The notes under the pieces were generated by a model. That model had not been told where the DNA came from, did not search any database, and worked only from the letters and a program-made list of their open reading frames with translations. This document shows positions 7,427 to 16,620 of a stretch of 40,617 nucleotides of DNA, piece after piece (position 1 is the stretch's first letter; every line of letters begins with the position of its first letter). Position numbers and translations under genes: made by a program. The DNA is from Saccharopolyspora elongata (GTDB lineage: Bacteria; Actinomycetota; Actinomycetes; Mycobacteriales; Pseudonocardiaceae). Location: the NCBI RefSeq assembly GCF_004348985.1, contig NZ_SMKW01000081.1:1-40617 (forward strand). Direction: 5' to 3'.

Positions 7427-10426
7427 ATGCACGACGACCGCCGCATCGTCGAACAGCGCCTCGACCGGGTGCTGGCCGAACGCCTGCGACCCGCCTACTA
7501 CGCCGAAACGCTGCCCTGCGACATCGCCGTCTGGCACGCGCCCGGCGAACCCGTGCCCGTCGCCGAGGCCCTGCGCGCCGACTACGCGCCCGCCGGCATC
7601 GGCGAAGCCTGGGGACCCGCCTGGGGCACCAGCTGGTTCCGGCTGGCCGCCACCATCCCGCCGCACTGGGACGGCCGCACCGTCGAAGTCGTGGTCGACC
7701 TCGGCTTCGACGCCGACCGCCCCGGATTCCAGTGCGAAGGCCTCGCCCACAGCGCCGACGGCACCCCCATCAAAGGCCTCAACCCCCGCAACACCCACCT
7801 GCCCGCCGGCCGCAACTCCGCCGGCCGGCACCGCACCTGGTACGTCGAAGCCGCCGCCAACCCGATCATCCTCGGCGACAACGGATTCCGGCCCACCGAC
7901 CTCGGCACCAAACCCACCGCCACGACCCCGCCGCTGTACCGGCTGCGCCGCGCCGAACTCGCCGTCCTCGACGAACCCGTGTGGCAACTCGTCCAGGACG
8001 CCGAGGTCCTCGACCAGCTCATGCGGCAACTCCCCGCGGACTCGCCGCGCCGCCACGAGATCCTCCGCGCCCTGGAACGCATGCTCGACCGCCTCGACCT
8101 GCACGACATCACCGGCACCGCGCCCGCCGCCCGCGACGAACTCGCCGACGTCCTCGCCCGGCCCGCGCACCCCAGCGCCCACGTGATCTCCGCCATCGGC
8201 CACGCCCACATCGACTCCGCCTGGCTGTGGCCGCTGCGCGAAACCGTCCGCAAGGTCGCCCGCACCGTTGCCAACGTCACCGCCCTGATGGCCGAGCACC
8301 CCGACTTCCACTTCGCCATGTCGCAGGCCCAGCAGCTGGCCTGGATCAAGGAGCACCACCACCAGCTCTACGACCGCGTCCGCACCTTCGTGCACACCGG
8401 GCAGTTCGTGCCGGTCGGTGGCATGTGGGTGGAAGCCGACACCAACATGCCCGGCGGCGAGGCCATGGCCCGCCAGTTCGTCCACGGCAAGCGCTTCTAC
8501 CTCGAGGAGTTCGGCATCGAAACCCGCGAGGTGTGGCTGCCCGACTCCTTCGGCTACAGCGCCGCCCTGCCGCAGCTCGTCGCCCAGTCCGGCTCGCGGT
8601 GGTTCCTCACCCAGAAGATCTCCTGGAACCAGACCAACAAGTTCCCGCACCACACCTTCTGGTGGGAAGGCATCGACGGCACCCGGGTGTTCACCCACTT
8701 CCCGCCCGCCGACACCTACAACTCCGAGATCAGCGGCGCCGAACTCGCCCACGCCACCGACAACTTCGCCGAGCACGGCTACGCCACCCGCTCCCTGCTG
8801 CCCTTCGGCCACGGCGACGGCGGGGGAGGACCCACCCGCGAAATGCTCGCCCGCGCCTACCGCACCGCCGACCTCGAAGGCTCCCCGCGCGTCCGCTTGG
8901 AAACCCCCGAGGAGTTCTTCACCGCCGCCGAAGCCGACCACGCCGGCCCCGCGGTCTGGTCCGGCGAGCTGTACCTGGAGATGCACCGCGGCACCTACAC
9001 CTCGCAGGCCAAGACCAAACAGGGCAACCGCCGCAGCGAACACCTGCTGCGCGAAGCCGAACTGTGGTGCGCCACCGCCGCCATCGCCACCGGCCGCGAC
9101 TACCCGCACGACGCACTGGACCGGCTGTGGAAGCAGGTGCTGCTGCACCAGTTCCACGACATCCTGCCCGGCTCGTCGATCTCCTGGGTGCACCGCGAAG
9201 CCGAAGCCGCCTACGCCCGCATCGCCACCGAACTCGAAGCGATCATCACCGGCGCGCTGCGCGCCCTGGCCGGCGACCTCGCGGGGCCGCTGACCTTCAA
9301 CGCCGCCCCCCACGGCCGCAACGGCGTCCCCGCCCTCGGCGCCGCTACCGCGAACACTGCCGCCGCGGCGACGGCCACCCGCCACCCCGACGGCAGCACC
9401 ACCCTCGACAACGGCCTGCTGCGCGTCACCATCGACCACCGCGGGCTGCTGACCTCCGTCTACGACCACGCCGCCGAACGCGAGGCGCTGGCCGGCCCCG
9501 CGAACCTGCTGCAGCTGCACGCCGACCACCCCAACGCCTGGGACGCCTGGGACCTCGACGCCTTCTACCGGCACCACACCCGGGACCTCACCGAGCTCGA
9601 CGAGCTCGACCTCGACAACGGCACCGTCCGCATCCGCCGCCGCTTCGGCGGGTCCACAGTGGAGCAGCGCATCAGCCTCGCCGCCGACGCCCGCCGCGTC
9701 GACATCGACACCGACATCGACTGGCACGAAACCGAGAAGCTCCTCAAAGCGGCCTTCCCGCTGGACGTGCACGCCGACCGCTCCGCCGCGGAAACCCAGT
9801 TCGGGCACGTCATGCGCCCCACCCACACCAACACCTCGTGGGACGCCGCCAAGTTCGAGATCTGCGCCCACCGGTTCCTGCACGTCACCGAACCCGGCTA
9901 CGGCCACGCCCTGGTCAACGACGCCACCTACGGGCACGACGTCACCCGCGACACCCGCCCCGGCGGCGGCACGACCACCACCGTGCGCCTGTCCCTGCTG
10001 CGCGCGCCCCGCTTCCCGGACCCCGACACCGACCACGGCCGCCACCACCTGCGCTACGCCCTGGTCGTCGGGGCGGACATCGGCGACGCCAGCCGCGAGG
10101 GCTACCGCATCAACCTGCCCGAACGCACCATCAACGGCTCGCGGCCCGTCGCGCCCCTGGTGGCCGTGGACAACGACGCCGTCGTCGTCGAAGCGGTCAA
10201 GCTCGCCGACGACCGGAGCGGAGACCTCGTGGTCCGCCTCTACGAATCGCGCGGCAGCCGCGCCCGCGCCCGGCTGACCATCTCCTTCCCGGCCACCTCG
10301 GTCACCCGCACCGACCTCCTCGAACGGCCGCTCGCCGAACCCGACGCCACCACCGACGCATTCGACCTGCGGCTGCGGCCCTTCGAAATCCGAACCCTGC
10401 GCTTCGCCCGCCCCGCCGGGGCATGA
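7427..10426 (+). CDS. Alpha-mannosidase, glycoside hydrolase family 38
   Basis: This 999-residue enzyme cleaves alpha-linked mannose. The ATG at 7427 has GGGGGAG 4 bases before it and gives MHDDRRIVEQRLDRVLAERL, the usual start for bacterial GH38. A lectin-like N-terminal region (TSWFRLAATIPPHW) precedes the catalytic (beta/alpha) barrel. Zinc ligands are His261 and Asp263 in AHIDSAWLWPLRET. The predicted nucleophile is Asp373 in WLPDSFGYSAALPQ. The middle domain (LFHQFHDILPGSS-type block LHQFHDILPGSSISWV) and C-terminal beta domains follow. There is no signal peptide, so it should act in the cytoplasm on imported manno-oligosaccharides or glycan fragments. It has no sugar transporter beside it. 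A 13-bp stem terminator follows the stop. Confidence 0.95.
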   Translation: MHDDRRIVEQRLDRVLAERLRPAYYAETLPCDIAVWHAPGEPVPVAEALRADYAPAGIGEAWGPAWGTSWFRLAATIPPHWDGRTVEVVVDLGFDADRPGFQCEGLAHSADGTPIKGLNPRNTHLPAGRNSAGRHRTWYVEAAANPIILGDNGFRPTDLGTKPTATTPPLYRLRRAELAVLDEPVWQLVQDAEVLDQLMRQLPADSPRRHEILRALERMLDRLDLHDITGTAPAARDELADVLARPAHPSAHVISAIGHAHIDSAWLWPLRETVRKVARTVANVTALMAEHPDFHFAMSQAQQLAWIKEHHHQLYDRVRTFVHTGQFVPVGGMWVEADTNMPGGEAMARQFVHGKRFYLEEFGIETREVWLPDSFGYSAALPQLVAQSGSRWFLTQKISWNQTNKFPHHTFWWEGIDGTRVFTHFPPADTYNSEISGAELAHATDNFAEHGYATRSLLPFGHGDGGGGPTREMLARAYRTADLEGSPRVRLETPEEFFTAAEADHAGPAVWSGELYLEMHRGTYTSQAKTKQGNRRSEHLLREAELWCATAAIATGRDYPHDALDRLWKQVLLHQFHDILPGSSISWVHREAEAAYARIATELEAIITGALRALAGDLAGPLTFNAAPHGRNGVPALGAATANTAAAATATRHPDGSTTLDNGLLRVTIDHRGLLTSVYDHAAEREALAGPANLLQLHADHPNAWDAWDLDAFYRHHTRDLTELDELDLDNGTVRIRRRFGGSTVEQRISLAADARRVDIDTDIDWHETEKLLKAAFPLDVHADRSAAETQFGHVMRPTHTNTSWDAAKFEICAHRFLHVTEPGYGHALVNDATYGHDVTRDTRPGGGTTTTVRLSLLRAPRFPDPDTDHGRHHLRYALVVGADIGDASREGYRINLPERTINGSRPVAPLVAVDNDAVVVEAVKLADDRSGDLVVRLYESRGSRARARLTISFPATSVTRTDLLERPLAEPDATTDAFDLRLRPFEIRTLRFARPAGA

Positions 10427-10469
10427 GCCTCCCCGGCGACGCACGAACAGGAGCACCAGGCATTGACGG

Positions 10470-10502
10470 CGGCGGCCCCGCGTTCAGCACGCGGGGCCGC
10501 CG
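10470..10502. terminator. Terminator between convergent genes
   Basis: A 13-bp GC-only stem (CGGCGGCCCCGCG with its complement) and a 7-base loop lie between the converging alpha-mannosidase and permease genes and can stop both transcripts. Confidence 0.75.
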
Positions 10503-10508
10503 GCGGGG

Positions 10509-11900
10509 TCACGATTCGTGGCCCATGGTGGGTGCCGGCCGCTTGAAGCCGCGGGTGAGCCGGAGCAGCTGCAGGAAGCCGACCGCCACCCAGCTCAGGC
10601 CGATGACGAAGGTCAGCGGCGACAGCGACGTCCACAGCCACACGGTCAGCGCCACACCGATCCCAGGGGTGAGCACGTAGCGGAGGAAGTCCGCGCCTCG
10701 GCGCCTACCCAGGCCGATCGCGTAGTGCTTGATGACGCTCAGGTTGACGAAGGTGAAGGCGATCAGCGCGCCGAAGCTCACCAGGGCGGCGGCCTGGTCC
10801 AGCGACATGACGCAGGCCAGCAGGGACACCGCGCCCACCACCAGGGTCGCCAGGTGCGGGGTCCGGTACCTCGGGTGGATGCGGGCGAAGACGCGCCTGG
10901 GCAGCGCGCCGTCACGCCCCATGGAGAACAGGATCCGGGACACCGCGCTTTGCGCCGCCATGGCCGAGGCGAAGCAGGCCGCGACGTAGGCGGCGGTGAA
11001 GAACGCCGCCAGGAAGTCGCCGCCGGCGCTGACCATCACCTCGACCGAGGCCGAGTCGGGATCGGTGAAGGTCTGCCAGTCGGGGTGGACCAGGTGGCCC
11101 ACCCAGGACATGAGGACGAACAGCAGTCCGCAGAAGACCGTGCACAGGATGATCGCTCGCGGAATCGTCTTCTGCGGCTCCCGGGCCTCCTCGGAGAGCG
11201 TGGAGATCGCGTCGAAGCCCAGGAACGACAGGCAGAGGATGGCTGATCCGGCGACGACCGCGGTGAGCGAGAAGTCCGCGCTGTAGAACGGCGCCACCAG
11301 GTCCGCCGGTTCCGAGCGCCCGGACACGGTCAGGTAGCTCATCGCCAGGAACGTCGCGATGAACACCCCCTGCGCGCCCACCAGCACCATGTTCATGCCG
11401 GTCACCAGTTTGATGCCGAGGGTGTTCAGCCCGGTGACGACGGCGATCGCCAGCAGCACCCAGACCCATCCGGGCACTGCCGGGATGGCGATCCCCAGGT
11501 AGAGCCCGATGACGATGTAGCTGATCGTGGGCAGGAAGATGTAGTCCAGCAGCAGCGCCCAGCCGGTGAGGAAGCCCGTGGCAGGCCCGAAGGTCTGCTG
11601 CGTGTAGGTGTAGGCGGAACCGGCCACGGGATAGGCGCGCACCATGTTCGCGTAGCCCAGCGCGGTGAACGTCATCGCGGCCAAGGTGACGATGAACGCG
11701 GTGGGCAGGTGTCCTCGGGTCACGTCGGTCGCGATCCCGTAGGTGGTGAAGGCCGCGAGCGGGACCATGTAGGCCAGCCCGAAGAGGAACAGCGAGGGCA
11801 GCCCGAGCACGCGTTTGAGCCCGTGCTCGCCGGCCGGGTGAGCGTCGGCCCGTGCCGTCGCGGGCTGGGCTGCCTCGGCGCGACTGTCGTGCCCGCTCAC
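10509..11900 (-). CDS. APC superfamily amino acid/polyamine permease
   Basis: This 463-residue integral membrane permease has about 12 helices. After a 30-residue polar N-terminus comes KRVLGLPSLFLFGLAYMVPL, the helix-1 motif of APC transporters. PVAGSAYTYTQQTFGPATG and LSEEAREPQKTIPRA are also conserved in this superfamily. The GTG at 11900 overlaps the aminotransferase stop (GTGA), making it the third gene of an aldehyde dehydrogenase, aminotransferase, permease operon. It probably imports the amine or amino acid that those enzymes degrade: putrescine, GABA or a related omega-amino compound. A much longer in-frame extension upstream exists only as an antisense shadow of the aminotransferase gene. 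Confidence 0.88.
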   Translation of the reverse strand: MSGHDSRAEAAQPATARADAHPAGEHGLKRVLGLPSLFLFGLAYMVPLAAFTTYGIATDVTRGHLPTAFIVTLAAMTFTALGYANMVRAYPVAGSAYTYTQQTFGPATGFLTGWALLLDYIFLPTISYIVIGLYLGIAIPAVPGWVWVLLAIAVVTGLNTLGIKLVTGMNMVLVGAQGVFIATFLAMSYLTVSGRSEPADLVAPFYSADFSLTAVVAGSAILCLSFLGFDAISTLSEEAREPQKTIPRAIILCTVFCGLLFVLMSWVGHLVHPDWQTFTDPDSASVEVMVSAGGDFLAAFFTAAYVAACFASAMAAQSAVSRILFSMGRDGALPRRVFARIHPRYRTPHLATLVVGAVSLLACVMSLDQAAALVSFGALIAFTFVNLSVIKHYAIGLGRRRGADFLRYVLTPGIGVALTVWLWTSLSPLTFVIGLSWVAVGFLQLLRLTRGFKRPAPTMGHES

Positions 11901-13297
11901 CGGAGTCCACCCGATGCGACGGCCTTGGAGAGGGTCTGCTCGACCAGCCCGACCAGTTCGCCGATGGCGGCGGCGTCGGCGACCAACGGAGGGGAGAGCT
12001 GCAGCAGCGGGTTGCCCTCGGAGTCGACGGCGAGCCGGCACAGCACTCCCGCCTCGGCAGCGGCCGGGGTCAGGTGCTGGTTGACGAACTCGGTGGCGTC
12101 GAGGTGTTCCGAGGCCCAGGACTTCGTGGCCTTGTCGGTGACCAGCTCCAGGCTGCGGTGGTATCCGTCGCCGCGGATGTCGCCCACGATCGGGTTCTCG
12201 CGGAGCCGTTCGAGTTCGGCGGCGAACGTCGCGCTGGCGGCCTTGACGTTGCCCTGCACGTCCAGCCGGCGCATGATCTCCAGGTTCGCCAGCGCCGCGG
12301 CGCAGGCGACCGGGTGCCCGCTGTAGGTGAGCGCGTGGTTGTACATGCCGGCCGGCCCGTCCAGGACGGTCTCGATGACCCGGTCGCCGGCGATCAGACC
12401 GCCCAGCGGCACGTAGGCCGAGGCGATTCCCTTGGCGAAGGTGATGATGTCGGGCTGGAAACCGTAGTGGATCGAGCCGAACCACTCGCCGAGCCTGCCG
12501 AACCCGGTGATGACCTCGTCGGCGATCAGCAGGATCCCGTGCCGGTCGCAGAGTTCGCGCACGCCCTGGAAGTAGCCCTCGGGCGGGGTGAGGCTCCCGC
12601 CGGCGTTCTGCAGCGGCTCCATGATGATGGCGGCGATGGTGTCCGCGCCCTCCTGCAGGATCAGCGATTCGAGCTCCGCCAGCAGGAAAGCGGTGAACTC
12701 CGCCTCGGTCTCCTGACCGGGGCGCCGGTATCGCTTGGTGTTGGACACGTGCCGGACGCCGGACATGAGCGGCTCGAACATCTTGCGCACCTGCACCATG
12801 CCGTTGAGGGACATGGCGCCGAAGCTGGTGCCGTGGTAGGCGACCCGGCGGGCGATGAACTTCCGGCGAGCGTGCTCGCCCCGGCTGATGTGGTACTGCC
12901 GGGCCAGCTTGATCGCGGCCTCGTTGGACTCCGAGCCGCTGGAGGTCAGGAACACCCGGTTCAGGTCGCCGGGGGCGAGATCGGCCAGTTCGGCGGCCAG
13001 CTTCGCCGCGGGCGGATGCGCGACGCTCCAGGTGGTCTGGAAGGGGAGTTCGCTCATCTGCCGGGCGACGGCCTCGCCGACCTCGGCTCCGTGCGAGTAG
13101 CCCAGCTGGGTGCAGAACAGCCCGGCCAGCCCGTCGAAGTAGCGCTTGCCCGATTCGTCGTAGACGTAGCAGCCCTCGCCGCGGACGAAGATCGGCAGGC
13201 TCTCGTTGCGGTACTTCGCCGCCGGGGTGAAGTTCATGACCAGGTGGCGCTTCGCCAGCTCTTCAACGGTGGCGGTCGTGCTCGTCTCCGCGGACAT
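11897..13297 (-). CDS. Class III omega-aminotransferase (putrescine/omega-amino acid:pyruvate type)
   Basis: This 466-residue pyridoxal-phosphate enzyme transfers the terminal amino group of an omega-amine to a keto acid, giving an aldehyde or semialdehyde. It has the complete class III set: FFLTSSGSESNEAAIKLARQ-type cofactor loop (FLTSSGSESNEAAIKLARQY), LLIADEVITGFGRLGEWFGS with the cofactor-binding Asp, and Schiff-base Lys289 in TFAKGIASAYVPLGG. The start has GGGAG 5 bases before ATG. The aldehyde dehydrogenase upstream would oxidise its product, and the permease downstream overlaps it by 4 bases. The N-terminal block (MNFTPAAKYRNE, then GCYVYDESGKRYFDGLAGLF) resembles SpuC-like putrescine:pyruvate aminotransferases. 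Beta-alanine, GABA or taurine cannot be excluded. Confidence 0.9.
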   Translation of the reverse strand: MSAETSTTATVEELAKRHLVMNFTPAAKYRNESLPIFVRGEGCYVYDESGKRYFDGLAGLFCTQLGYSHGAEVGEAVARQMSELPFQTTWSVAHPPAAKLAAELADLAPGDLNRVFLTSSGSESNEAAIKLARQYHISRGEHARRKFIARRVAYHGTSFGAMSLNGMVQVRKMFEPLMSGVRHVSNTKRYRRPGQETEAEFTAFLLAELESLILQEGADTIAAIIMEPLQNAGGSLTPPEGYFQGVRELCDRHGILLIADEVITGFGRLGEWFGSIHYGFQPDIITFAKGIASAYVPLGGLIAGDRVIETVLDGPAGMYNHALTYSGHPVACAAALANLEIMRRLDVQGNVKAASATFAAELERLRENPIVGDIRGDGYHRSLELVTDKATKSWASEHLDATEFVNQHLTPAAAEAGVLCRLAVDSEGNPLLQLSPPLVADAAAIGELVGLVEQTLSKAVASGGLR

Positions 13298-13424
13298 GGT
13301 GCTCCCTAAAGTTGTCGGTGTTCGGGGTTCGATGCCTTGCGGTGGCTCGAAAGGGCCGCCCGGTGGTTCTGGGCGCCGGCCACTGGTTCAGGTCAAGGGG
13401 CGGGTCGGTGTCCCGCGGTTGCCT

Positions 13425-14900
13425 TCAGTACTTGATCCATGTGGTTTTCAGGCCGGTGAACTTCTCGATCGCGTGCGCGGACAGGTCGCGTCCGAAGCCG
13501 GACTGGCCGAAGCCGCCGAACGGGGTCTGCGAGCTCAACGCGTCAACGGTGTTGACCGAGACGGTTCCCGCGCGCAGCGCGTCGGAGACCCGCAGGGCGC
13601 GGGAGAGGTCCGCGGTCCAGACGGAGGCGGCCAGGCCGTAGCGGCTGTCGTTGGCCAGCCGGATCGCGTGCGCTTCGTCGTCGAAGGCGGTCACGCAGAG
13701 CACGGGGCCGAAGATCTCCTCGCGCTCGATGCGCGAACCCGGTGCCGCGTCGTCGAAGACCGTTGGCTCCACGAAGCAGTCGCGCCGTCCTCCGCCGGTG
13801 ACCAGTTCGGCTTCGCGGCTGCCGTCCGCGATGAAGCCGGCGACCCGTTCCGCGTGGGCCGCGTCGACCAGCGGCCCCATCCGGCTCGCGGGGTCGAGCG
13901 GGTCGCCGGGTGCGTAGTCGGCGGCCAGCTTCGCGATCCTGGCCACCAGGTCGTCCTTGATCTCGCGGGCGACGAGCAACCGCGAGTTGGCCGAGCACAC
14001 CTCGCCCTGGTTGAAGAAGATCCCCGCGCACGCGGCTTCGGCCGCCGCGTCCAGGTCGGCGCAGTCGGCGAAGACGAGGTTAGGGCTCTTGCCGCCGCAT
14101 TCCGGCCACACCTGCTTGAGATTGGATTCCGCCGCGTAGCGCAGGAATTGCTGTCCGACGGCGGTTGATCCGGTGAACGCGATGCAGTCGACGTCGGGGT
14201 GCAGGCCCAGCGCGCGGCCGGTGATCTCGCCGTAGCCCGGAACGACGTTGAGCGCCCCGTCGGGCAGCCCGGCTTCGGCGGCCAGCTCCGCGAGCCGCAG
14301 CGCCGACAGCGGGGACTGCTCGGCGGGCTTGAGCACCACCGAGTTCCCGGCGGCCAGGGCGGGTGCGAGCTTCCAGGTGGCCATGTCCAGCGGGAAGTTC
14401 CACGGCACGACCGCGCCGACGACGCCGAGGGGAACGCGGCGCACCAGGGCCAGATCTCCCGCAGCCGTCGGTGCGATCTCGCCGTAGTCCTTGTCGAGCA
14501 TCTCGGCGTACCAGCGGAACAGGCCCGCCGCCCCGGGCACGTCGATCTCGTAGGCGTCGGTGACGAGCTTGCCCATGTCCATCGAATCGAGCAGGGCGAG
14601 CTCCGCGCGGTGCTCGTCGATCAGGTCGGCCAGGCGCAGCAGTACCTGCTTGCGCTCGGCGGGGCCGGCGGATGACCAGGCGCCGGACTCGAAACACGTG
14701 CGGGCGGCGGACACCGCGGCGTCGACGTCGGCGGGGCCGCACTCGGCGACGTCGGCGATGGTGCGGCCGGTGGCGGGGTCGACGGTCGGGAAGGTGCGGC
14801 CGTCGAGCGCCGCGGTGAACCGGCCGCCGATGAACGCGGCGGTGCGCGGGGCCAGACCCGCGGCGGCCTCGCGCCACTGCTCGTGGGTGAACGCTGGCAT
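13425..14900 (-). CDS. NAD(P)+-dependent aldehyde dehydrogenase, PuuC-like
   Basis: This is a 491-residue aldehyde dehydrogenase. It shows GVVGAVVPWNFPLDMATWKLAPALA for cofactor binding, the general base Glu267 in WPECGGKSPN, the catalytic Cys302 in FFNQGEVCSANSR, and EEIFGPVLCVTAFDDE. The whole chain, including VDPATGRTIADV near the start and FGGFGQSGFGRDLSAHAIEKF at the end, resembles PuuC, the gamma-glutamyl-gamma-aminobutyraldehyde dehydrogenase of putrescine breakdown. Close relatives also oxidise 3-aminopropanal and 4-aminobutanal. It is the first gene of the operon, with an AGGAGAG site before the ATG. A 127-base gap without a gene separates it from the aminotransferase. The neighbouring divergent TetR is its likely repressor. 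Confidence 0.9.
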   Translation of the reverse strand: MPAFTHEQWREAAAGLAPRTAAFIGGRFTAALDGRTFPTVDPATGRTIADVAECGPADVDAAVSAARTCFESGAWSSAGPAERKQVLLRLADLIDEHRAELALLDSMDMGKLVTDAYEIDVPGAAGLFRWYAEMLDKDYGEIAPTAAGDLALVRRVPLGVVGAVVPWNFPLDMATWKLAPALAAGNSVVLKPAEQSPLSALRLAELAAEAGLPDGALNVVPGYGEITGRALGLHPDVDCIAFTGSTAVGQQFLRYAAESNLKQVWPECGGKSPNLVFADCADLDAAAEAACAGIFFNQGEVCSANSRLLVAREIKDDLVARIAKLAADYAPGDPLDPASRMGPLVDAAHAERVAGFIADGSREAELVTGGGRRDCFVEPTVFDDAAPGSRIEREEIFGPVLCVTAFDDEAHAIRLANDSRYGLAASVWTADLSRALRVSDALRAGTVSVNTVDALSSQTPFGGFGQSGFGRDLSAHAIEKFTGLKTTWIKY

Positions 14901-14923
14901 GGCTCTCCTCTTCGCTCAGTAAC

Positions 14924-14941
14924 TTTGAACGCAGATTCAAA
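14924..14941. promoter_or_regulatory. Inverted repeat operator in the ALDH/TetR divergent promoter
   Basis: The arms TTTGAA and TTCAAA are separated by 6 bases, in an AT-rich 115-base gap (14901-15015) between two divergent starts. Further TTGAA half-sites occur near 14979-14994. The location is right for TetR binding to shut both promoters, but the binding protein is inferred. Confidence 0.5.
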
Positions 14942-15015
14942 ACTTCAGCAAAGTCACATGTCAATAGCCAAGTCAGAGATTGAAAAAATTGAACTAGAGC
15001 ATCAATAATGGTGAC

Positions 15016-15621
15016 GTGACACGGACGAGGACACAGCGGGCACGCCGGGAACAACTCATCGACGCCGCGCTGCGGGCGATCACCGAACGCGGGCGCGTCA
15101 ACGTCCGCATCCGCGACATCGCCACGGAGGCGGGTGTGTCACCGGGCTCGGTGCTCTACCACTACCCGGAACTGGCGGAGCTGATGTTCGACGTGCATCG
15201 CACGGTGACCGACCGCTTCTACCGCCACCGGGCCGACACCGTCGACGCGGCCGGCAGTGCCGAGCTCAAGCTCGCCGCGGCCATCGAGACCGGCCTGCCG
15301 TCCGGGAAGGACGACGAGGTCGCCTGCGTGCTCTACGAGATGCATGGGCTCGCCGACCGCAGTTCCGCGCACGCCGCGCTCATGACCAGCCTGTACGACC
15401 GCGAGGTCGCGCTCTACGGCACGGTGCTGGAGATCGGCCGTGCGACGGGCCGGTTCACGCTTTCCCGGCCGGTGCGCGAGATCGCCGCGACGCTGGTCGC
15501 GCTGGAGGACGGCCTCGGGCTGCACCTGATGAGCAACAACACCTCCGTCGAGCGCAATGCCGCCAAGCACTTGGTCACCGAGTACGCGCGGCAGGCCACC
15601 GGCTGCGCGACCACCTCATAG
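15016..15621 (+). CDS. TetR family transcriptional regulator
   Basis: This 201-residue regulator has an N-terminal TetR domain (REQLIDAALRAITERGRVNV, then IRDIATEAGVSPGSVLYHY) with the recognition helix ending in LYHY, and a C-terminal ligand domain resembling BetI-like proteins (AAIETGLPSGKDDEVACVLY). The GTG at 15016 is the only start that works. ATG 15008 and GTG 15011 hit a stop at once. No clear ribosome site is seen, so the transcript may be nearly leaderless. It is divergent from the aldehyde dehydrogenase operon, with an inverted repeat in between, and is probably its repressor, sensing a polyamine or aldehyde. The LysR gene follows after 32 bases. Confidence 0.87.
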   Translation: MTRTRTQRARREQLIDAALRAITERGRVNVRIRDIATEAGVSPGSVLYHYPELAELMFDVHRTVTDRFYRHRADTVDAAGSAELKLAAAIETGLPSGKDDEVACVLYEMHGLADRSSAHAALMTSLYDREVALYGTVLEIGRATGRFTLSRPVREIAATLVALEDGLGLHLMSNNTSVERNAAKHLVTEYARQATGCATTS

Positions 15622-15653
15622 GCGGACGCGGCTCCGCGAGGCAGGATGTCTCC

Positions 15654-16565
15654 ATGAACGAGCCTGCCTTCACCCTCGTGCAGCTGCGCTACTTCGAGGC
15701 GGCGGCCCGGCACCTCAGCATGACCGCCGCGTCGAAGGAACTCATGGTGTCCCAGTCGGCCGTGTCGACCGCGATCGCGCAGCTGGAGAAAGAAATGGGC
15801 GTGCAGTTCCTGCTGCGCCACCACGCCCGCGGGCTCAGCCTGACCACGGCGGGCGAGGCGTTCTACAAGAGGGTTCTGGACTTCCTCGCCCACGGCGCTG
15901 AGCTGGTCGAGGCCGCCCGGCAGTCCGGCACCGAGCTGGTCGGGACGCTGACGGTCGGCTGCTTCGCCACGCTCGCGCCGTTCCGGCTACCCGGCCTGCT
16001 GGCCGAGTTCGAGGCCCGGCACCCGCAGGTCCACGTGTCCCTGCGCGAAGGCGCGCACCAGGCGCTCAAATCGGCCCTGCGCTCGGGCGAGACGGAGCTC
16101 GCCCTCCTCTACGGCTACGACCTGGACGACGACATCGACCGCCAGGTCGTGGGAACCGCGACCCCGTACGCCCTCGTGTCCGAGGACCACCGGCTCGCGC
16201 AACGGAAGAACCGCAAGGTGTCGCTCCAGGACCTCGCCGACGAGCCCATGGTGCTGCTCGACCTGCCGCACAGTCGTGAGTACCTGCAGTCGATCCTCAG
16301 CAACGCAGGCGTGGAACCCCGGGTCCGCCACCGCACGACCGGCTACGAGACCGTCCGTGCTTTCGTCGCGCACGGTCACGGCTTCGCGCTGCTCAACCAG
16401 TGCCCGCCGGCCGAAACCACCTACTCGGGGGCGCGAGCCGTGCCGCTCACCCTGACCGACGACGTCCCGTCGCTGGAAATCGTCGTCGCCTCGATGCGCG
16501 GGGTCCGCCTCACCCGGCGGGCACAGGAGTTCCGGGAGTTGTGCCGCACCCTCTACGAGCGCTGA
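15654..16565 (+). CDS. LysR family transcriptional regulator
   Basis: This 303-residue regulator has an N-terminal winged HTH (LVQLRYFEAAARHLSMTAAS, then MVSQSAVSTAIAQLEKEMGV) and a two-lobed substrate-binding domain (LTVGCFATLAPFRLPGLLAE near residue 100). An AGGA site lies about 9 bases before the ATG. LysR proteins normally act on a divergent target, but no divergent gene is adjacent: it lies head-to-tail behind the TetR gene and is cut off from the downstream flavin monooxygenase by a strong palindrome. Its target is therefore most likely the aldehyde dehydrogenase operon or a locus elsewhere. Confidence 0.9.
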   Translation: MNEPAFTLVQLRYFEAAARHLSMTAASKELMVSQSAVSTAIAQLEKEMGVQFLLRHHARGLSLTTAGEAFYKRVLDFLAHGAELVEAARQSGTELVGTLTVGCFATLAPFRLPGLLAEFEARHPQVHVSLREGAHQALKSALRSGETELALLYGYDLDDDIDRQVVGTATPYALVSEDHRLAQRKNRKVSLQDLADEPMVLLDLPHSREYLQSILSNAGVEPRVRHRTTGYETVRAFVAHGHGFALLNQCPPAETTYSGARAVPLTLTDDVPSLEIVVASMRGVRLTRRAQEFRELCRTLYER

Positions 16566-16566
16566 T

Positions 16567-16610
16567 CGTTTTGCGGCCGGGGAGGCGATCGCCTCCCCGG
16601 CCGCAAAACG
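16567..16610. terminator. 44-bp perfect palindromic bidirectional terminator
   Basis: The arms of 22 bases are exactly complementary with GCGATCGC at the centre. TTTT lies near the left end and AAAA near the right, so either transcript forms a GC-rich hairpin ending in a U-rich foot. It sits between the converging LysR and flavin monooxygenase genes, 1 and 10 bases from their stops. Confidence 0.85.
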
Positions 16611-16620
16611 GTCGAACGGG

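Noticed and set aside
7013..10456. Very long open frame on the minus strand opposite the alpha-mannosidase gene
   Set aside because: It is Gly/Val/Ala-rich mirror sequence of a GC-rich coding region and has no family motif. Only its last 86 codons, outside the mannosidase gene, form the real cysteine-rich protein.
10509..12485. Long permease frame extending far upstream of 11900
   Set aside because: The N-terminal extension overlaps the aminotransferase gene antiparallel-frame and is Arg-rich. A GTG with four-base overlap gives the normal permease N-terminus.
16567..16610. Palindrome as a transposon end or recombination site
   Set aside because: No transposase, target duplication or second copy in the window. 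Position between convergent stops fits a terminator.
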